DNA from: Bacillota bacterium
GTDB taxonomy: Bacteria; Bacillota; Clostridia; Lachnospirales; Lachnospiraceae
Length of the DNA stretch: 64,000 bases
Assembly: GCA_023386315.1 (NCBI GenBank)
Contig: JAEWJZ010000010.1
Span: 62,001-126,000 of the forward strand
Direction: 5' to 3'
The notes under the pieces were generated by a model, which saw only the letters and a list, made by a program, of their open reading frames with translations, ran no database searches and was not told the origin of the DNA. The position numbers and the translations under genes are program-made. Below are positions 53,212 to 62,509 of the stretch, one piece after another. Position 1 is the first letter of the stretch. The number at the start of each line of letters is the position of its first letter.

Positions 53212-54426
53212 ATGAATGAAATCGCTGAACGTATTATAAGCCATCTGTTAGGTAATCTTCACATCCCCTATCAGGAATTACAACCGCCCTTCTATACGGA
53301 TCATATAATTGCATTAGGTGTATTACAAAACATACTTTCGTTGCAAAGATATGATAGAACTATCCGGAATTTTTTTTATACGTTACAGACAAATTCCGTG
53401 TTATTCTTTACTCTCGAAGAGGATATTCATTTTATAACTATGACATTAACTAATAAAAATGTTCTATTCATCGGCCCTTATCTGACTAGTACACCAAATG
53501 ACCAAATGCTGTTAAAAATAACTTTAAACCATGAAATTCCAGACATGTATAACTCCTTGCTGACAGACTACTTGCAACAGCTGTGTTTAATAAGAAATCC
53601 GGTAATTTATCAAGCCATCATACACACGATTGCTTGTGAAGTTTACGGTAATGAAGCAGCATTTACCATACAATACAAAGACTTATCTCTTCCCAAAAGT
53701 TTAATACCAAAGCAAATACTTGAAGATTGTGATGAAAAAATCCTTTCATATCATAATGCGGAAGTAAAGCAGCAACTGAGAAACCGTCTTTTTAGAGCAA
53801 TTTATACCGGTGATACAATTGCTGCCATGACCGTTTTTAATGAGATGCTTCATCTCCCCCAATTTCCTTCTGGGTTACCTGATGATATTAACCTGAGAAT
53901 GCTCTGGAGCCAAACGAATGCTTTACTTGGTATCGCAGCAGTAGAAGCAGGTGTTCATCCATATTTTGTACAACATTTATCCTATAAAAAAGAACTCTAT
54001 ATTCATAAAGATCCGGACTTGGGCAGCTGCTATAAAGATATCATACAAATGATTACTGATTATTGTAAATTAGTCCGTTCACACTCTCTAAAAGGGTTGT
54101 CTCCTATCATACAGGAAATAATCAATCTTGTTCGTATCAATCCTTCCGGAAATTATAAACCTGCACATTTGGCTGATAAGTATAAAATAAACCCCAGCTA
54201 TCTTTCTTCACTTTTTAAAAGAGAAACCGGAATGACTTTTACAGAAAATGTAAATCAAATACGTGTAGAGCGCGCAGCCCGCTTACTTTGTACCACTAAT
54301 TTAAAAGTCCAGGATATTGCTGCAATAGCAGGTATCAATGATCTTAACTATTTTATTCGGGTTTTTCGCAAATACTATAGTGTTTCACCTAATCAATATA
54401 GAAAACTGAATATAACAATTAAGTAG
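53212..54426 (+). CDS. AraC-family regulator, divergent from MATE gene
   Basis: 404 residues. The C-terminal 100 residues are an AraC DNA-binding domain: LADKYKINPSYLSSLFKRET and VQDIAAIAGINDLNYFIRVF, then SVSPNQYRK. The N-terminal 280 residues are an unrecognised helical sensor domain. GGAGGTAGTTT precedes ATG 53212. Expected to control the adjacent MATE operon. Confidence 0.9.
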   Translation: MNEIAERIISHLLGNLHIPYQELQPPFYTDHIIALGVLQNILSLQRYDRTIRNFFYTLQTNSVLFFTLEEDIHFITMTLTNKNVLFIGPYLTSTPNDQMLLKITLNHEIPDMYNSLLTDYLQQLCLIRNPVIYQAIIHTIACEVYGNEAAFTIQYKDLSLPKSLIPKQILEDCDEKILSYHNAEVKQQLRNRLFRAIYTGDTIAAMTVFNEMLHLPQFPSGLPDDINLRMLWSQTNALLGIAAVEAGVHPYFVQHLSYKKELYIHKDPDLGSCYKDIIQMITDYCKLVRSHSLKGLSPIIQEIINLVRINPSGNYKPAHLADKYKINPSYLSSLFKRETGMTFTENVNQIRVERAARLLCTTNLKVQDIAAIAGINDLNYFIRVFRKYYSVSPNQYRKLNITIK

Positions 54427-54504
54427 CTCCAATCTTTTACTGGGATACCGCAGTTTCAGTTGATAAAAGGCCAGACTTTTTGAAGCCTGGCAATTGTGTT
54501 TTTT

Positions 54505-54550
54505 GCATGACAAAGGAGCTGCGCACTAATTGCTTAGTGCGACAGCCCCA
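54505..54550 (-). terminator. fucO-like gene terminator
   Basis: On the minus strand GGGGCTGTCGCACTAA pairs with TTAGTGCGCAGCTCC around GCAA; a strong stem with short T stretch (CCTTTGTC). A weaker GCCAG/CTGGC hairpin with TTTTTT at about 54468-54505 serves the plus-strand AraC gene. Confidence 0.65.
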
Positions 54551-54568
54551 GGACTATACGAAAAAAAC

Positions 54569-55717
54569 TTACATAAGAGAATGATATAACCGTATAATGT
54601 CTTCCAGACTGGCTTCTTTGGGATTGCCGGGAGCGCAGGCATCTGCTGCTGCTGATTTGGCCAGAAATGCAATATCCTCTTCTTTTGCAATGCTTTTTAA
54701 ATCAACAGGAATTCCCACATCTGCAGAAAGCTTTTTAACTGCAGCGACTGCTGCCTTTCTGTATTCCTCCTGACTCATGGAATCTGTTCCTTCCACTCCC
54801 ATGGCTTTTGCTATATCACGATACTTTTCTCCAGTTGCTTCCGCGTTAAACTCCATGATTGTTGGAAGGAGGATCGCATTGGCCACTCCATGAGGAGTAT
54901 CATAGACGGCTCCCAGAGCATGGGCCATAGAATGTACGATTCCCAGGCCGCAGTTTGAAAATCCCATACCAGTCATATATTGTCCCAGTGCCATACCCTC
55001 TCTGCCTTCCGGGGTATTGTCAACTGCGCCTCTTAAGCTTTTGCCAATCAGCTCAACCGCTTTTAAATTAAACATGTCTGTAATGGGATTGGCACCTTTT
55101 GTGATATATCCTTCGATTGCGTGAGTGAGTGCATCCATGCCGGTAGCTGCAGTCAGCCCTTTAGGCATGCTGGACATCATGTCCGGATCAACAATTGCAA
55201 CAACAGGAATGTCGTGAGGATCTACACATACAAATTTACGTTTTTTCTCCACATCAGTAATTACATAGTTGATCGTCACTTCCGCTGCAGTACCAGCCGT
55301 GGTTGGAACAGCTATGATCGGGACAGAAGGATTCTTTGTAGGCGCTACGCCTTCTAAACTTCTTACATCTGCGTATTCCGGATTAGCAATGATAATGCCG
55401 ATTGCTTTGGAGGTATCCATGGAGGAGCCTCCCCCAATGGCAATGATATAATCAGCACCGGATTTTTTGTATGCTTCTACTCCGGTCTGAACATTCTCGA
55501 TTGTGGGGTTCGGCTTAATATCAGAATAAATTTCATACTCCAGACCGTTTTCTTCCAGTATTTTTGTCACTTTGGAGGTAACCTGGAATTTAATTAAATC
55601 AGGATCTGATGCGACAAATGCCTTCTTAAATCCTCTTTTTGCTACTTCACCAGGAATCTCAAGAATGGCACCCGCACCGTGATAAGAAGTTTCATTTAAA
55701 ATAATTCTGTTTGCCAT
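54569..55717 (-). CDS. fucO: Iron-containing alcohol dehydrogenase, lactaldehyde reductase type
   Basis: Reduces lactaldehyde to 1,2-propanediol or acts on related diols. The 382-residue protein shows the nucleotide loop AIGGGSSMDTSKAIGI, then TTAGTAAEVT. Iron ligands are Asp and His in ATGMDALTHAIEGY and two His in GIVHSMAHALGAVYDTPHG. Best match by recall is FucO, but related 1,3-propanediol dehydrogenases cannot be excluded. A TetR gene lies upstream on the same strand and a palindromic region separates them. Confidence 0.85.
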   Translation of the reverse strand: MANRIILNETSYHGAGAILEIPGEVAKRGFKKAFVASDPDLIKFQVTSKVTKILEENGLEYEIYSDIKPNPTIENVQTGVEAYKKSGADYIIAIGGGSSMDTSKAIGIIIANPEYADVRSLEGVAPTKNPSVPIIAVPTTAGTAAEVTINYVITDVEKKRKFVCVDPHDIPVVAIVDPDMMSSMPKGLTAATGMDALTHAIEGYITKGANPITDMFNLKAVELIGKSLRGAVDNTPEGREGMALGQYMTGMGFSNCGLGIVHSMAHALGAVYDTPHGVANAILLPTIMEFNAEATGEKYRDIAKAMGVEGTDSMSQEEYRKAAVAAVKKLSADVGIPVDLKSIAKEEDIAFLAKSAAADACAPGNPKEASLEDIIRLYHSLM

Positions 55718-55790
55718 GGTAATCTCTCCTTTTCTTTTCTTCCATAAAGGAAGCCGTTTTGTTCTGTTATAATTTTAACAACCAGGCTTG

Positions 55791-55856
55791 AAAAAATAAA
55801 GTTACAGTTTACGATTTTTGTAACAAATGTTACATAAACCCTAAACTGTAACTTTA
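55791..55856 (-). promoter_or_regulatory. Nested palindromes upstream of fucO-like gene (terminator and/or operator)
   Basis: AAAGTTACAGTTTA (55798-55811) and TAAACTGTAACTTT (55842-55855) are perfect inverted repeats. Inside lies a second palindrome, TGTAAC-AAAT-GTTACA (55819-55834). On the minus strand it is followed by ATTTTTTC, so it can end the tetR transcript. The four GTTAC/GTAAC half sites also suit a dimeric repressor. Confidence 0.65.
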
Positions 55857-55879
55857 ATTATGTACATAAATACCAGAGT

Positions 55880-56449
55880 TTAAACCAGTCCCGCTTCTGA
55901 AAAAACCCCGGACAGCTTAGGCGGCATGGCTTCCACAAGGCTCTCTGCCATCTCCTTCGGTGACTGCGGCATTCCGGAAAGAACCCATTTCACAGTCATA
56001 TACACAGATCCGCGGCAATACATCTCTAACAGAAACTGGATCTCTTCCGATAAAGGTTCCTTCCTTCTATGAATTAACAGATCCGTATAGAATCCCATGA
56101 TTAATTCAAAATCATGCTCCTTTAATGAATTATAATCATCAGAACGGAATGCACCGGTAAAGAAAACCGACTCCTTCTGAATGAACTGGAACTTTTCATT
56201 CAGGCTCTGGCAGACAGTCTTGTCCACACCGATCTGGGCAAATGATTCCAGCACCAGCTTATCAAAATACCAGTTTATCAAATCATACTTATCCTTAAAA
56301 TTACGATAGAATGTCTGCCTTGTCATCTGACAGCCGTCTACAATATTCTGAACCGTGATTTTATCCACCGGCCTGGTCTTCATGCAGTCTTTTATGGAAT
56401 CAGCAAGCCGGTATTTCGTCTTTTCACTCTTATTGGGATAATCAGCCAT
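55880..56449 (-). CDS. TetR-family regulator
   Basis: 189 residues. N-terminal helix-turn-helix KITVQNIVDGCQMTRQTFYRNFKDKYDL (given in parts: QNIVDGCQMTRQTFYRNF), C-terminal ligand domain. It resembles the DhaS/YcnC subgroup that controls dihydroxyacetone-type metabolism, which would fit the downstream diol dehydrogenase; this is inference. Confidence 0.88.
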   Translation of the reverse strand: MADYPNKSEKTKYRLADSIKDCMKTRPVDKITVQNIVDGCQMTRQTFYRNFKDKYDLINWYFDKLVLESFAQIGVDKTVCQSLNEKFQFIQKESVFFTGAFRSDDYNSLKEHDFELIMGFYTDLLIHRRKEPLSEEIQFLLEMYCRGSVYMTVKWVLSGMPQSPKEMAESLVEAMPPKLSGVFSEAGLV

Positions 56450-56531
56450 GTTCCGCTCCTGTCACGTATATTTGATCTCTATTTTAACACAGCAGGCGCT
56501 TTTTGTGAATCTTGCTGATAAAAACTTCTTA

Positions 56532-58049
56532 TTAAGTGATTGGGGCAGGATTAAAAATACACAAATCATTGTGGAGACGGTATTTTTCAGCCCAGGTCTG
56601 CTTCCGCCCGCTGGCTACATCAATGATCTCATGAAACAGCAGTGTCCCGATCTCTTCAATTGTCGATTCTCCTGAGGCAATGGTCCCTGCATTGATATCA
56701 ATTAAGTCCTGCCACTGTGCCTTCATATCATTTCTGGAACAGACCTTGATGACAGGGGCAATTGCCAGACCATATGGTGTTCCTCTTCCTGTCATGAATA
56801 CCTGAAGCCCGATACCGCTTGCCAGCTGACAGGGGCCGCAGACAATATCACTTGCCGGCGTTGCAGCATAGATAAGTCCCTTTTTGCTTGGTTTTTCACC
56901 AGGCGACAGCACTTCCACAATAGGAGAAGTTCCGGATTTTGCAATGGAACCCATGGCTTTTTCCACGATGTTTGCAAGTCCTCCCTTTTTATTGCCGGGA
57001 GTCGGGTTTGCACTGCGGTCTACCTCTCCTTCCTGAAGGTAATGATCATACCATTTCATCTCACCGGCCAGTTTTTTCCCGACCTCTTCATTGATACACC
57101 GCTCCGCCAAAAGATAGACTCCGTCCCTGACCTCTGTCACCTCGGAAAACAAAACGGTTGCTCCGCCTTTTACCAGCATGTCTGATGCATAGCCTGCCGC
57201 CGGATTGGCGGTAACACCGGAAAATGCATCGCTTCCGCCGCACTGCATTCCAATGAGTAAATCAGAAAGGGGAAGTGTTACACGTTTTCTTTCATTTAAA
57301 ATCTTAAGCTTCTTTTCTGCCATTTCCATCAGGGCACTGATCATATCTTCAAACCCCTCTTTTTCCTGAAGTATGATCACATTGTCCGGATTAATATCTG
57401 CAGAATCGCAAAGCATTTCTACTGTAAACTTTTCACAGCCTAACGCCACCACCATAAGCTGCCCGCCAAAATTGGGGTGCTTTGACAAATTTCTAAGGGC
57501 GCGGATGGGGATTTTCGCCTCCGGCGCATTGATGGCAACTCCGCAGCCGTAGGCATGGTTAATAGGAACAATGTCATCGACATTGGGATATTTATGAAGG
57601 AGTTCCCGTTTCATGCATTCCACCGCCACATTTAATACACCGGTCACACACTGAACCGTTGTGCTGATTCCCAGAATATTACGGGTTCCGGCGGGGCCGC
57701 CCCATGGATTTACATATCCTTCCCATGCTGTTACCGGGGGCTCTGGTAAGTCTGTTACAAGATTGGTTGAAAATACCATATGATCCACTTCCGGCGGTTC
57801 GGGAAGCTCCAGCATATATTCATTAATCCAGTCTCCCTTTTTAACAGCCTCTGTTGCGTAGCCCAGCACCACACCATAACGGATCACAGATCCACCCTTT
57901 TCAATATCTTTAAGCGCAATCTTGTGTGCCTGGGGAATATCGTGTCTGGCCGTGACGCCGGGCATGATTTCCTGGCCTGCTTTGATCTCATCGACTGCAA
58001 TTGCCACATTATCTTCTTCCTTGATTTTAACAAACAGCGGTTTACTCAT
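56532..58049 (-). CDS. garD: Galactarate dehydratase
   Basis: Dehydrates D-galactarate to 5-keto-4-deoxy-glucarate. The 505-residue UxaA-family protein has an N-terminal SAF domain and the GarD features [55 protein letters not shown] and the terminal FNPAPIT. These match E. coli GarD from memory better than altronate dehydratase. Divergent from a LysR gene. No aldolase (garL) or reductase (garR) is beside it. Confidence 0.9.
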   Translation of the reverse strand: MSKPLFVKIKEEDNVAIAVDEIKAGQEIMPGVTARHDIPQAHKIALKDIEKGGSVIRYGVVLGYATEAVKKGDWINEYMLELPEPPEVDHMVFSTNLVTDLPEPPVTAWEGYVNPWGGPAGTRNILGISTTVQCVTGVLNVAVECMKRELLHKYPNVDDIVPINHAYGCGVAINAPEAKIPIRALRNLSKHPNFGGQLMVVALGCEKFTVEMLCDSADINPDNVIILQEKEGFEDMISALMEMAEKKLKILNERKRVTLPLSDLLIGMQCGGSDAFSGVTANPAAGYASDMLVKGGATVLFSEVTEVRDGVYLLAERCINEEVGKKLAGEMKWYDHYLQEGEVDRSANPTPGNKKGGLANIVEKAMGSIAKSGTSPIVEVLSPGEKPSKKGLIYAATPASDIVCGPCQLASGIGLQVFMTGRGTPYGLAIAPVIKVCSRNDMKAQWQDLIDINAGTIASGESTIEEIGTLLFHEIIDVASGRKQTWAEKYRLHNDLCIFNPAPIT

Positions 58050-58244
58050 TTCTTACTGATCCTTTCCAAAGTGATATCAGACAAAAATCATGCATCTTCT
58101 GCTTGTTTTTATTATAAATACACGAGATACATTTGTAAAATTGTTACTTTTAAGAATTCTCTAACTTTTTCTTTGAGTAGATGTTGTACTTTTCAGTTCA
58201 TTGATCTATACTGACAGTACATAATTGATACAGGGGGAAATAAC

Positions 58245-59150
58245 TTGGATACCAAGCAGATTGAATATATATTAAAGATTGCAGAAGAAAACAACATCAC
58301 AAAAGCTGCAGAAAAGCTTTTTCTCACACAGCCCGCATTAAACCAGCAGCTTCTTCGTCTGGAAAAGGAACTGGGTACCCAGCTTTTTCATCGTTCACGG
58401 ACAAATTGGAGACCTACCCAGGCTGGAGAGGTATATCTTGAAAATGCCAGGAAAATGCTGCTGATCAAGCAGGAAACCTACCGCACCATCGGCGATATGG
58501 TCTCTGATAAAAAGGGAACGCTGTCGGTTGGCCTCACACCAGGGAGAGGAATTGCCATGTTCTCCGCTGTGTATCCCAAATTCCATCAGAATTTTCCCGG
58601 CATTCACATCATTCCGGTGGAACGCAGTGTGATAAACCAGCAGGAGATGATTATAAGAGGGGAGCTGGATATTGGCTTTCAGACATTATGCCCCAGCCAG
58701 CGCACTTTAGACGAATATGTAGAGCTGGGAAAAGAGGAAATCCTTCTTGCTCTTCCCACAAAGCACCCTTTAAGCAGACAGATAGAAAACAGTGGGGAGA
58801 TTTATCCGGAACTGGATATCAAAGCTCTGGAAGAGGACCCCTTTGTTTTGATGTATCAGGAATCCACCATTCGCTATCTCGTGGACCGGATCTTCCTCGA
58901 AGCAGATTTCACTCCCAATGTATTGTTCGAGACTTCCAGCACCAGCGCGATCATTACCATGATTCAGGCCGGCCTTTGCTGCGGCCTGATTCCCATGTCC
59001 TATTTCCGGACGAAGCCGGAAGGGATTGCATGCTTTTCCCTTCCTTCCCATCCCACATGGGATGTGGTGGCTTCTTACCGGAAGAACAGCTATTTAACCC
59101 GTGCAGCCAGATACTTTATCAGGCTTGCCGCAGAATATTGGAGCTATTAA
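58245..59150 (+). CDS. LysR-family regulator, TTG start
   Basis: 301 residues. N-terminal helix-turn-helix (NITKAAEKLFLTQPALNQQL, residues 16-35) and effector domain from GTLSVGLTPGRG. It starts with TTG at 58245, seven bases after AGGGGGA. Divergent from garD with about 195 bases between, so the likely regulator of galactarate use. Its last 4 bases overlap the convergent PPC gene. Confidence 0.9.
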   Translation: MDTKQIEYILKIAEENNITKAAEKLFLTQPALNQQLLRLEKELGTQLFHRSRTNWRPTQAGEVYLENARKMLLIKQETYRTIGDMVSDKKGTLSVGLTPGRGIAMFSAVYPKFHQNFPGIHIIPVERSVINQQEMIIRGELDIGFQTLCPSQRTLDEYVELGKEEILLALPTKHPLSRQIENSGEIYPELDIKALEEDPFVLMYQESTIRYLVDRIFLEADFTPNVLFETSSTSAIITMIQAGLCCGLIPMSYFRTKPEGIACFSLPSHPTWDVVASYRKNSYLTRAARYFIRLAAEYWSY

Positions 59151-59581
59151 TCCGCATCGGAAAACTCAAACAGATTTAATCCTACAGTCTCATCTGCTCT
59201 TCTGCCGACTGCACCCTGGATTTCCGTAACAATGATCTCTCCCGTAGCGCTGATAACTGCACGTCCTAAATGACCGCTGTGGCATTCTCCGTTATGAGGA
59301 TTTCCAATTACCATGTGAAGATGAAGATATGGTTCTCCGTCTTTTTCCGTAATGCTGCCCATGAGAGATGCAATTTCATAAAGTCCCTTATACTCATGGC
59401 TGTAATACTCTTTCTTTTCTGTATCATAAACTCCAAGCTGAACGGTACCTGCTGCACCCAGACCGTTTACGGACGCCAGCCTGATCTTTTCTTTTTTACA
59501 AATCTGTATCAGACTGGTTAAAATCTCCTCTCCCGGATCCAGCCGTATAACAAATGTATGTTCAAATTTTCTGTACTCCAT
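59147..59581 (-). CDS. PPC/DUF296 domain protein
   Basis: 144 residues forming a trimer-type PPC fold: FVIRLDPGEEILTSLIQICK, ASVNGLGAAGTVQLGVYD, and the His cluster LHLHMVIGNPHNGECHSGHL that could bind metal. In plants the domain is joined to AT-hooks; bacterial single-domain versions have no settled role. Co-directional with the DUF1275 gene, 20 bases downstream. Confidence 0.85.
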   Translation of the reverse strand: MEYRKFEHTFVIRLDPGEEILTSLIQICKKEKIRLASVNGLGAAGTVQLGVYDTEKKEYYSHEYKGLYEIASLMGSITEKDGEPYLHLHMVIGNPHNGECHSGHLGRAVISATGEIIVTEIQGAVGRRADETVGLNLFEFSDAD

Positions 59582-59601
59582 AGGAATTCGCCTCCTGTTA
59601 A

Positions 59602-60291
59602 TTAATCTTTCTCAACTGCTTCCTGATTCTCTTTCACAAACATAATGCCAAATGCCAGTGCTAAAAGCACGCAGGAAAACCAGATGGTTTTTTCCGCAAA
59701 CAAAGGTACCAGAAAACTGCCTGCTGCTGCACCCACGGCAAAAAACAGGATTACTCCATAATAGCGAAGGCATTTTTCAAGACTTTCCCTGTCCCTGGTC
59801 TGACGGTACCGGTACAGCATTTCGGTAGCACTTCTTAGATTTCCGATACACATGGTACTTGCAAAAGCACTGCCCTTCATCTTTCTAAACGCTTCCACCT
59901 GCATGGCACAGACAAAGGATACCATTGCGTTGGCGGCCAGATCGAAGGACTTGGGCAAAAATCCTACCACAAACAAAAGCACCATTTCCATAACCACTAC
60001 AATCTGCCGCCAGTGTATTCTTTCATTATCCTTATATTTTCCTCTGATTATTTCAGAGACATAAATCCCTGCAGCAAAGGCCAGAATCGGCATCAGATAG
60101 CGGAAGGCTGTCTGCCAGCTTCTGTTCATAATACTATGGGCAAAAATAATGATATTACCAGTCTGGGCATTGGCATATACCTTTCCTCTGTAAAAGTAGG
60201 TATAGGCATCCTGTAAGCCGCCGGATAATGTGAGGATTACTCCCGTTGACATCGCTTCTGACATCTGCCCCTCTATTCTTTTCCAGATCAT
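59602..60291 (-). CDS. YoaK-like DUF1275 membrane protein
   Basis: 229 residues, about six helices. Typical start LTLSGGLQDAYTYFYRGKVYANAQTGNI (in parts: SGGLQDAYTYF, FANAQTGN-type) and YVSEIIRGKYK. Function unknown. First of a pair with the PPC gene. Confidence 0.85.
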   Translation of the reverse strand: MIWKRIEGQMSEAMSTGVILTLSGGLQDAYTYFYRGKVYANAQTGNIIIFAHSIMNRSWQTAFRYLMPILAFAAGIYVSEIIRGKYKDNERIHWRQIVVVMEMVLLFVVGFLPKSFDLAANAMVSFVCAMQVEAFRKMKGSAFASTMCIGNLRSATEMLYRYRQTRDRESLEKCLRYYGVILFFAVGAAAGSFLVPLFAEKTIWFSCVLLALAFGIMFVKENQEAVEKD

Positions 60292-60480
60292 TTTCCATCA
60301 CCTGCCTTTCCAATGCCTACTATATCACATCTTTTCCTGATTGAAAACAAAGGGCTGCTGAAAGTGGACAAAAAATCTGTAGTATCTGCCAAATTCAACA
60401 TAAAATTAGTAGATTTTATTTCTTCTTTGCCTTATGCTTATTGAGCGCGAAAAAACATTACCCAGAAGAGGAGAAATACC

Positions 60481-61917
60481 ATGTCAGAGAAAGCAACCTT
60501 ATCTGCCAAAGATGAAAAATTCCGTAATTTTGCACTGCATGACAATATGTGGAAGGTGGTTCTCTATGTCGGAACACCGTTAGCACTCTATCAAAGCTTA
60601 AATCAGCTTTTTAAAATATTTGACTCCATGATGGCTGCCCATATCAGCGCTTCTTCCGTTTCTGCAGTCGCCTATCTTTCCCAGATCAACTTAACGTTGT
60701 CCGCTCTGGGAGGAGGGCTTGCCATTGGATCCAGTTTAAAAATCAGTGAAGCTTACGGTGCAGGAGATTTTAATCTTGTAAAAAAACGGGTGAGCAGCCT
60801 TTTTGCCATGTGCGGTTTATTGGGAGTGGTGATTCTTCTTGTTCTCATGCCAGCTGCTCCCCAGTTTCTTAAATTTGCCAAAACACCGGACAGTTTTATT
60901 GCAGAAGGCACCCAGTATTTCCGTCTGGAGCTGATCGGTATGGTCATCAGCTTTTTTAACAACGTCTATATTGCCATCGAAAGAGCCAGAGGAAATTCCC
61001 GCAGAATCCTGCACTTGAACATGGGTGTTATTGTCATTAAACTTTCATTAACTGCTCTGTTCGTTTATGTGATGGGGGCCGGAATCAACATGATCTCCGT
61101 TGCAACGATCATCTCCCAGATTTTTATCCTGGCTGCTGCAGTTAAAAACTTAAACCAGAAGGACAATGCATTTGGCTGCTCCTTACACAGCATCAGTTTA
61201 AAATCTGCTGTAATTGCGCCGATGATCACCCTGTCCATACCGGTTATTATTGAGAAAATTGCCTTTTCCCTTGGAAAAGTAGTCATTAATTCCATGAGCA
61301 CGATTTACAGTGCGCTGACTGTTGGTGCCCTTGGAATCTCCAATAATATCGGCGGTATCACTACGATGCCGCAAAATGGTTTTCAGGAGGGCGGTTCTGC
61401 CATCATCAGTCAGAATATGGGAGCTGGTAAACCCGGCCGTGCCGTGAAGGCATTCGGCTGTATCCTCGTGATCAATGTTTTTCTGGGGGCCGTCCTGATG
61501 TCTTTATCCCTGCTCTTTTTAGGACAGATCAGCAGGCTTTTTGCAGGCGAAAACAGGGAATTCGCTGATATGATCGCATCGATTTACCGTTATGAGGCAT
61601 ATGGCGCCATTCCTCTGGGAATAAATGCATCCGTTCTTGCACTGCTGTACGGATTCGGCAGAACAAAAATCACCCTGACCATCAATTTCTGCCGGGTATT
61701 CGTATTTCGCATTCCGGTTCTGTGGTATCTGCAGAACTATACACAGATGGGAAGTACCAGTGTTGGCGTAGTTATGGCTGTCAGCAATATCTGCACCGGA
61801 TTATTTGCTCTGGTCATCGGTATCATTGAAATCCGCAGAGTCTGCCTTCAGTATCATATTACAAACAGCATTTTCCCTGTTTTAAAGAGAAGGCCGCAGC
61901 CAAAAGCTGATTCATAA
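60481..61917 (+). CDS. MATE-family efflux transporter (third of three)
   Basis: 478 residues. It belongs to a different MATE branch from the other two (YQSLNQLFKIFDSMMAAHIS, GGGLAIGSSLKISEAYGAGD, second half GNNIGGITTMPQNGF). 12 helices. GAGGAGAAATACC precedes ATG. Divergent from the DUF1275 gene; no dedicated regulator next to it. Confidence 0.92.
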   Translation: MSEKATLSAKDEKFRNFALHDNMWKVVLYVGTPLALYQSLNQLFKIFDSMMAAHISASSVSAVAYLSQINLTLSALGGGLAIGSSLKISEAYGAGDFNLVKKRVSSLFAMCGLLGVVILLVLMPAAPQFLKFAKTPDSFIAEGTQYFRLELIGMVISFFNNVYIAIERARGNSRRILHLNMGVIVIKLSLTALFVYVMGAGINMISVATIISQIFILAAAVKNLNQKDNAFGCSLHSISLKSAVIAPMITLSIPVIIEKIAFSLGKVVINSMSTIYSALTVGALGISNNIGGITTMPQNGFQEGGSAIISQNMGAGKPGRAVKAFGCILVINVFLGAVLMSLSLLFLGQISRLFAGENREFADMIASIYRYEAYGAIPLGINASVLALLYGFGRTKITLTINFCRVFVFRIPVLWYLQNYTQMGSTSVGVVMAVSNICTGLFALVIGIIEIRRVCLQYHITNSIFPVLKRRPQPKADS

Positions 61918-61924
61918 CTGAGGA

Positions 61925-61982
61925 AAAAAAAACCAGGTTGCCCTCCTCCGGCCTTACGGCATTGGATGACACCCTGCTTTTT
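61925..61982 (-). terminator. nrdDG operon terminator
   Basis: On the minus strand GCAGGGTGTCATCC pairs imperfectly with GGAGGGCAACCTGG, followed by nine T. Confidence 0.6.
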
Positions 61983-62500
61983 TATTCCCACAATATAACT
62001 TCACGCAAAGCCAGTGATTCAGGGACCTTTATAATTCTCTGATTGGAAGATCCTTTAAACCGAAGCTTTAAATCCTTTTTCTCTTCTACAAACTTACCAT
62101 CTACCAGAACATCCAGGCAGGCTAATATCCGTCGGGTTTCGGGAACGCTTTCAATCATATCTCCCAGTATGTCTTTCTCAAAATCATATCCTGTATAACA
62201 CCAGATGGTTTTGTCAGGAAACCGGCGACGGACGTCTTCCACAAGATGCAGAATTCCTTTCTGGTTTTCGGGATGCATGGGCTCCCCTCCTAGAAGGGTA
62301 AGCCCTGCAATATAGCTGTGACCGAGATATCCGTTTATCAGCTCCTCCGTATTCTTCGTGAACTCTTCTCCGTAGTGAAAATCCCACGCTTCTGCATTAA
62401 AGCAGCCTTTACAGTAATGGGTGCAGCCGCTGACAAACAGGGATACTCTCACACCGGGTCCGTTGGCAACATCGGTGGGTTTTATTGTCGCATAATACAT
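61982..62500 (-). CDS. nrdG: Anaerobic ribonucleotide reductase activating protein
   Basis: Radical-SAM enzyme that makes the glycyl radical of NrdD. 172 residues with the cluster motif SGCTHYCKGCFN (CxxxCxxC) and TLLGGEPMHPENQKG. Follows nrdD by 9 bases; normal arrangement. Confidence 0.96.
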   Translation of the reverse strand: MYYATIKPTDVANGPGVRVSLFVSGCTHYCKGCFNAEAWDFHYGEEFTKNTEELINGYLGHSYIAGLTLLGGEPMHPENQKGILHLVEDVRRRFPDKTIWCYTGYDFEKDILGDMIESVPETRRILACLDVLVDGKFVEEKKDLKLRFKGSSNQRIIKVPESLALREVILWE

Positions 62501-62509
62501 GGCTGCCTC

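Noticed and set aside
56532..58049. Altronate dehydratase (uxaA)
   Set aside because: Same superfamily, but central and C-terminal motifs match galactarate dehydratase better.
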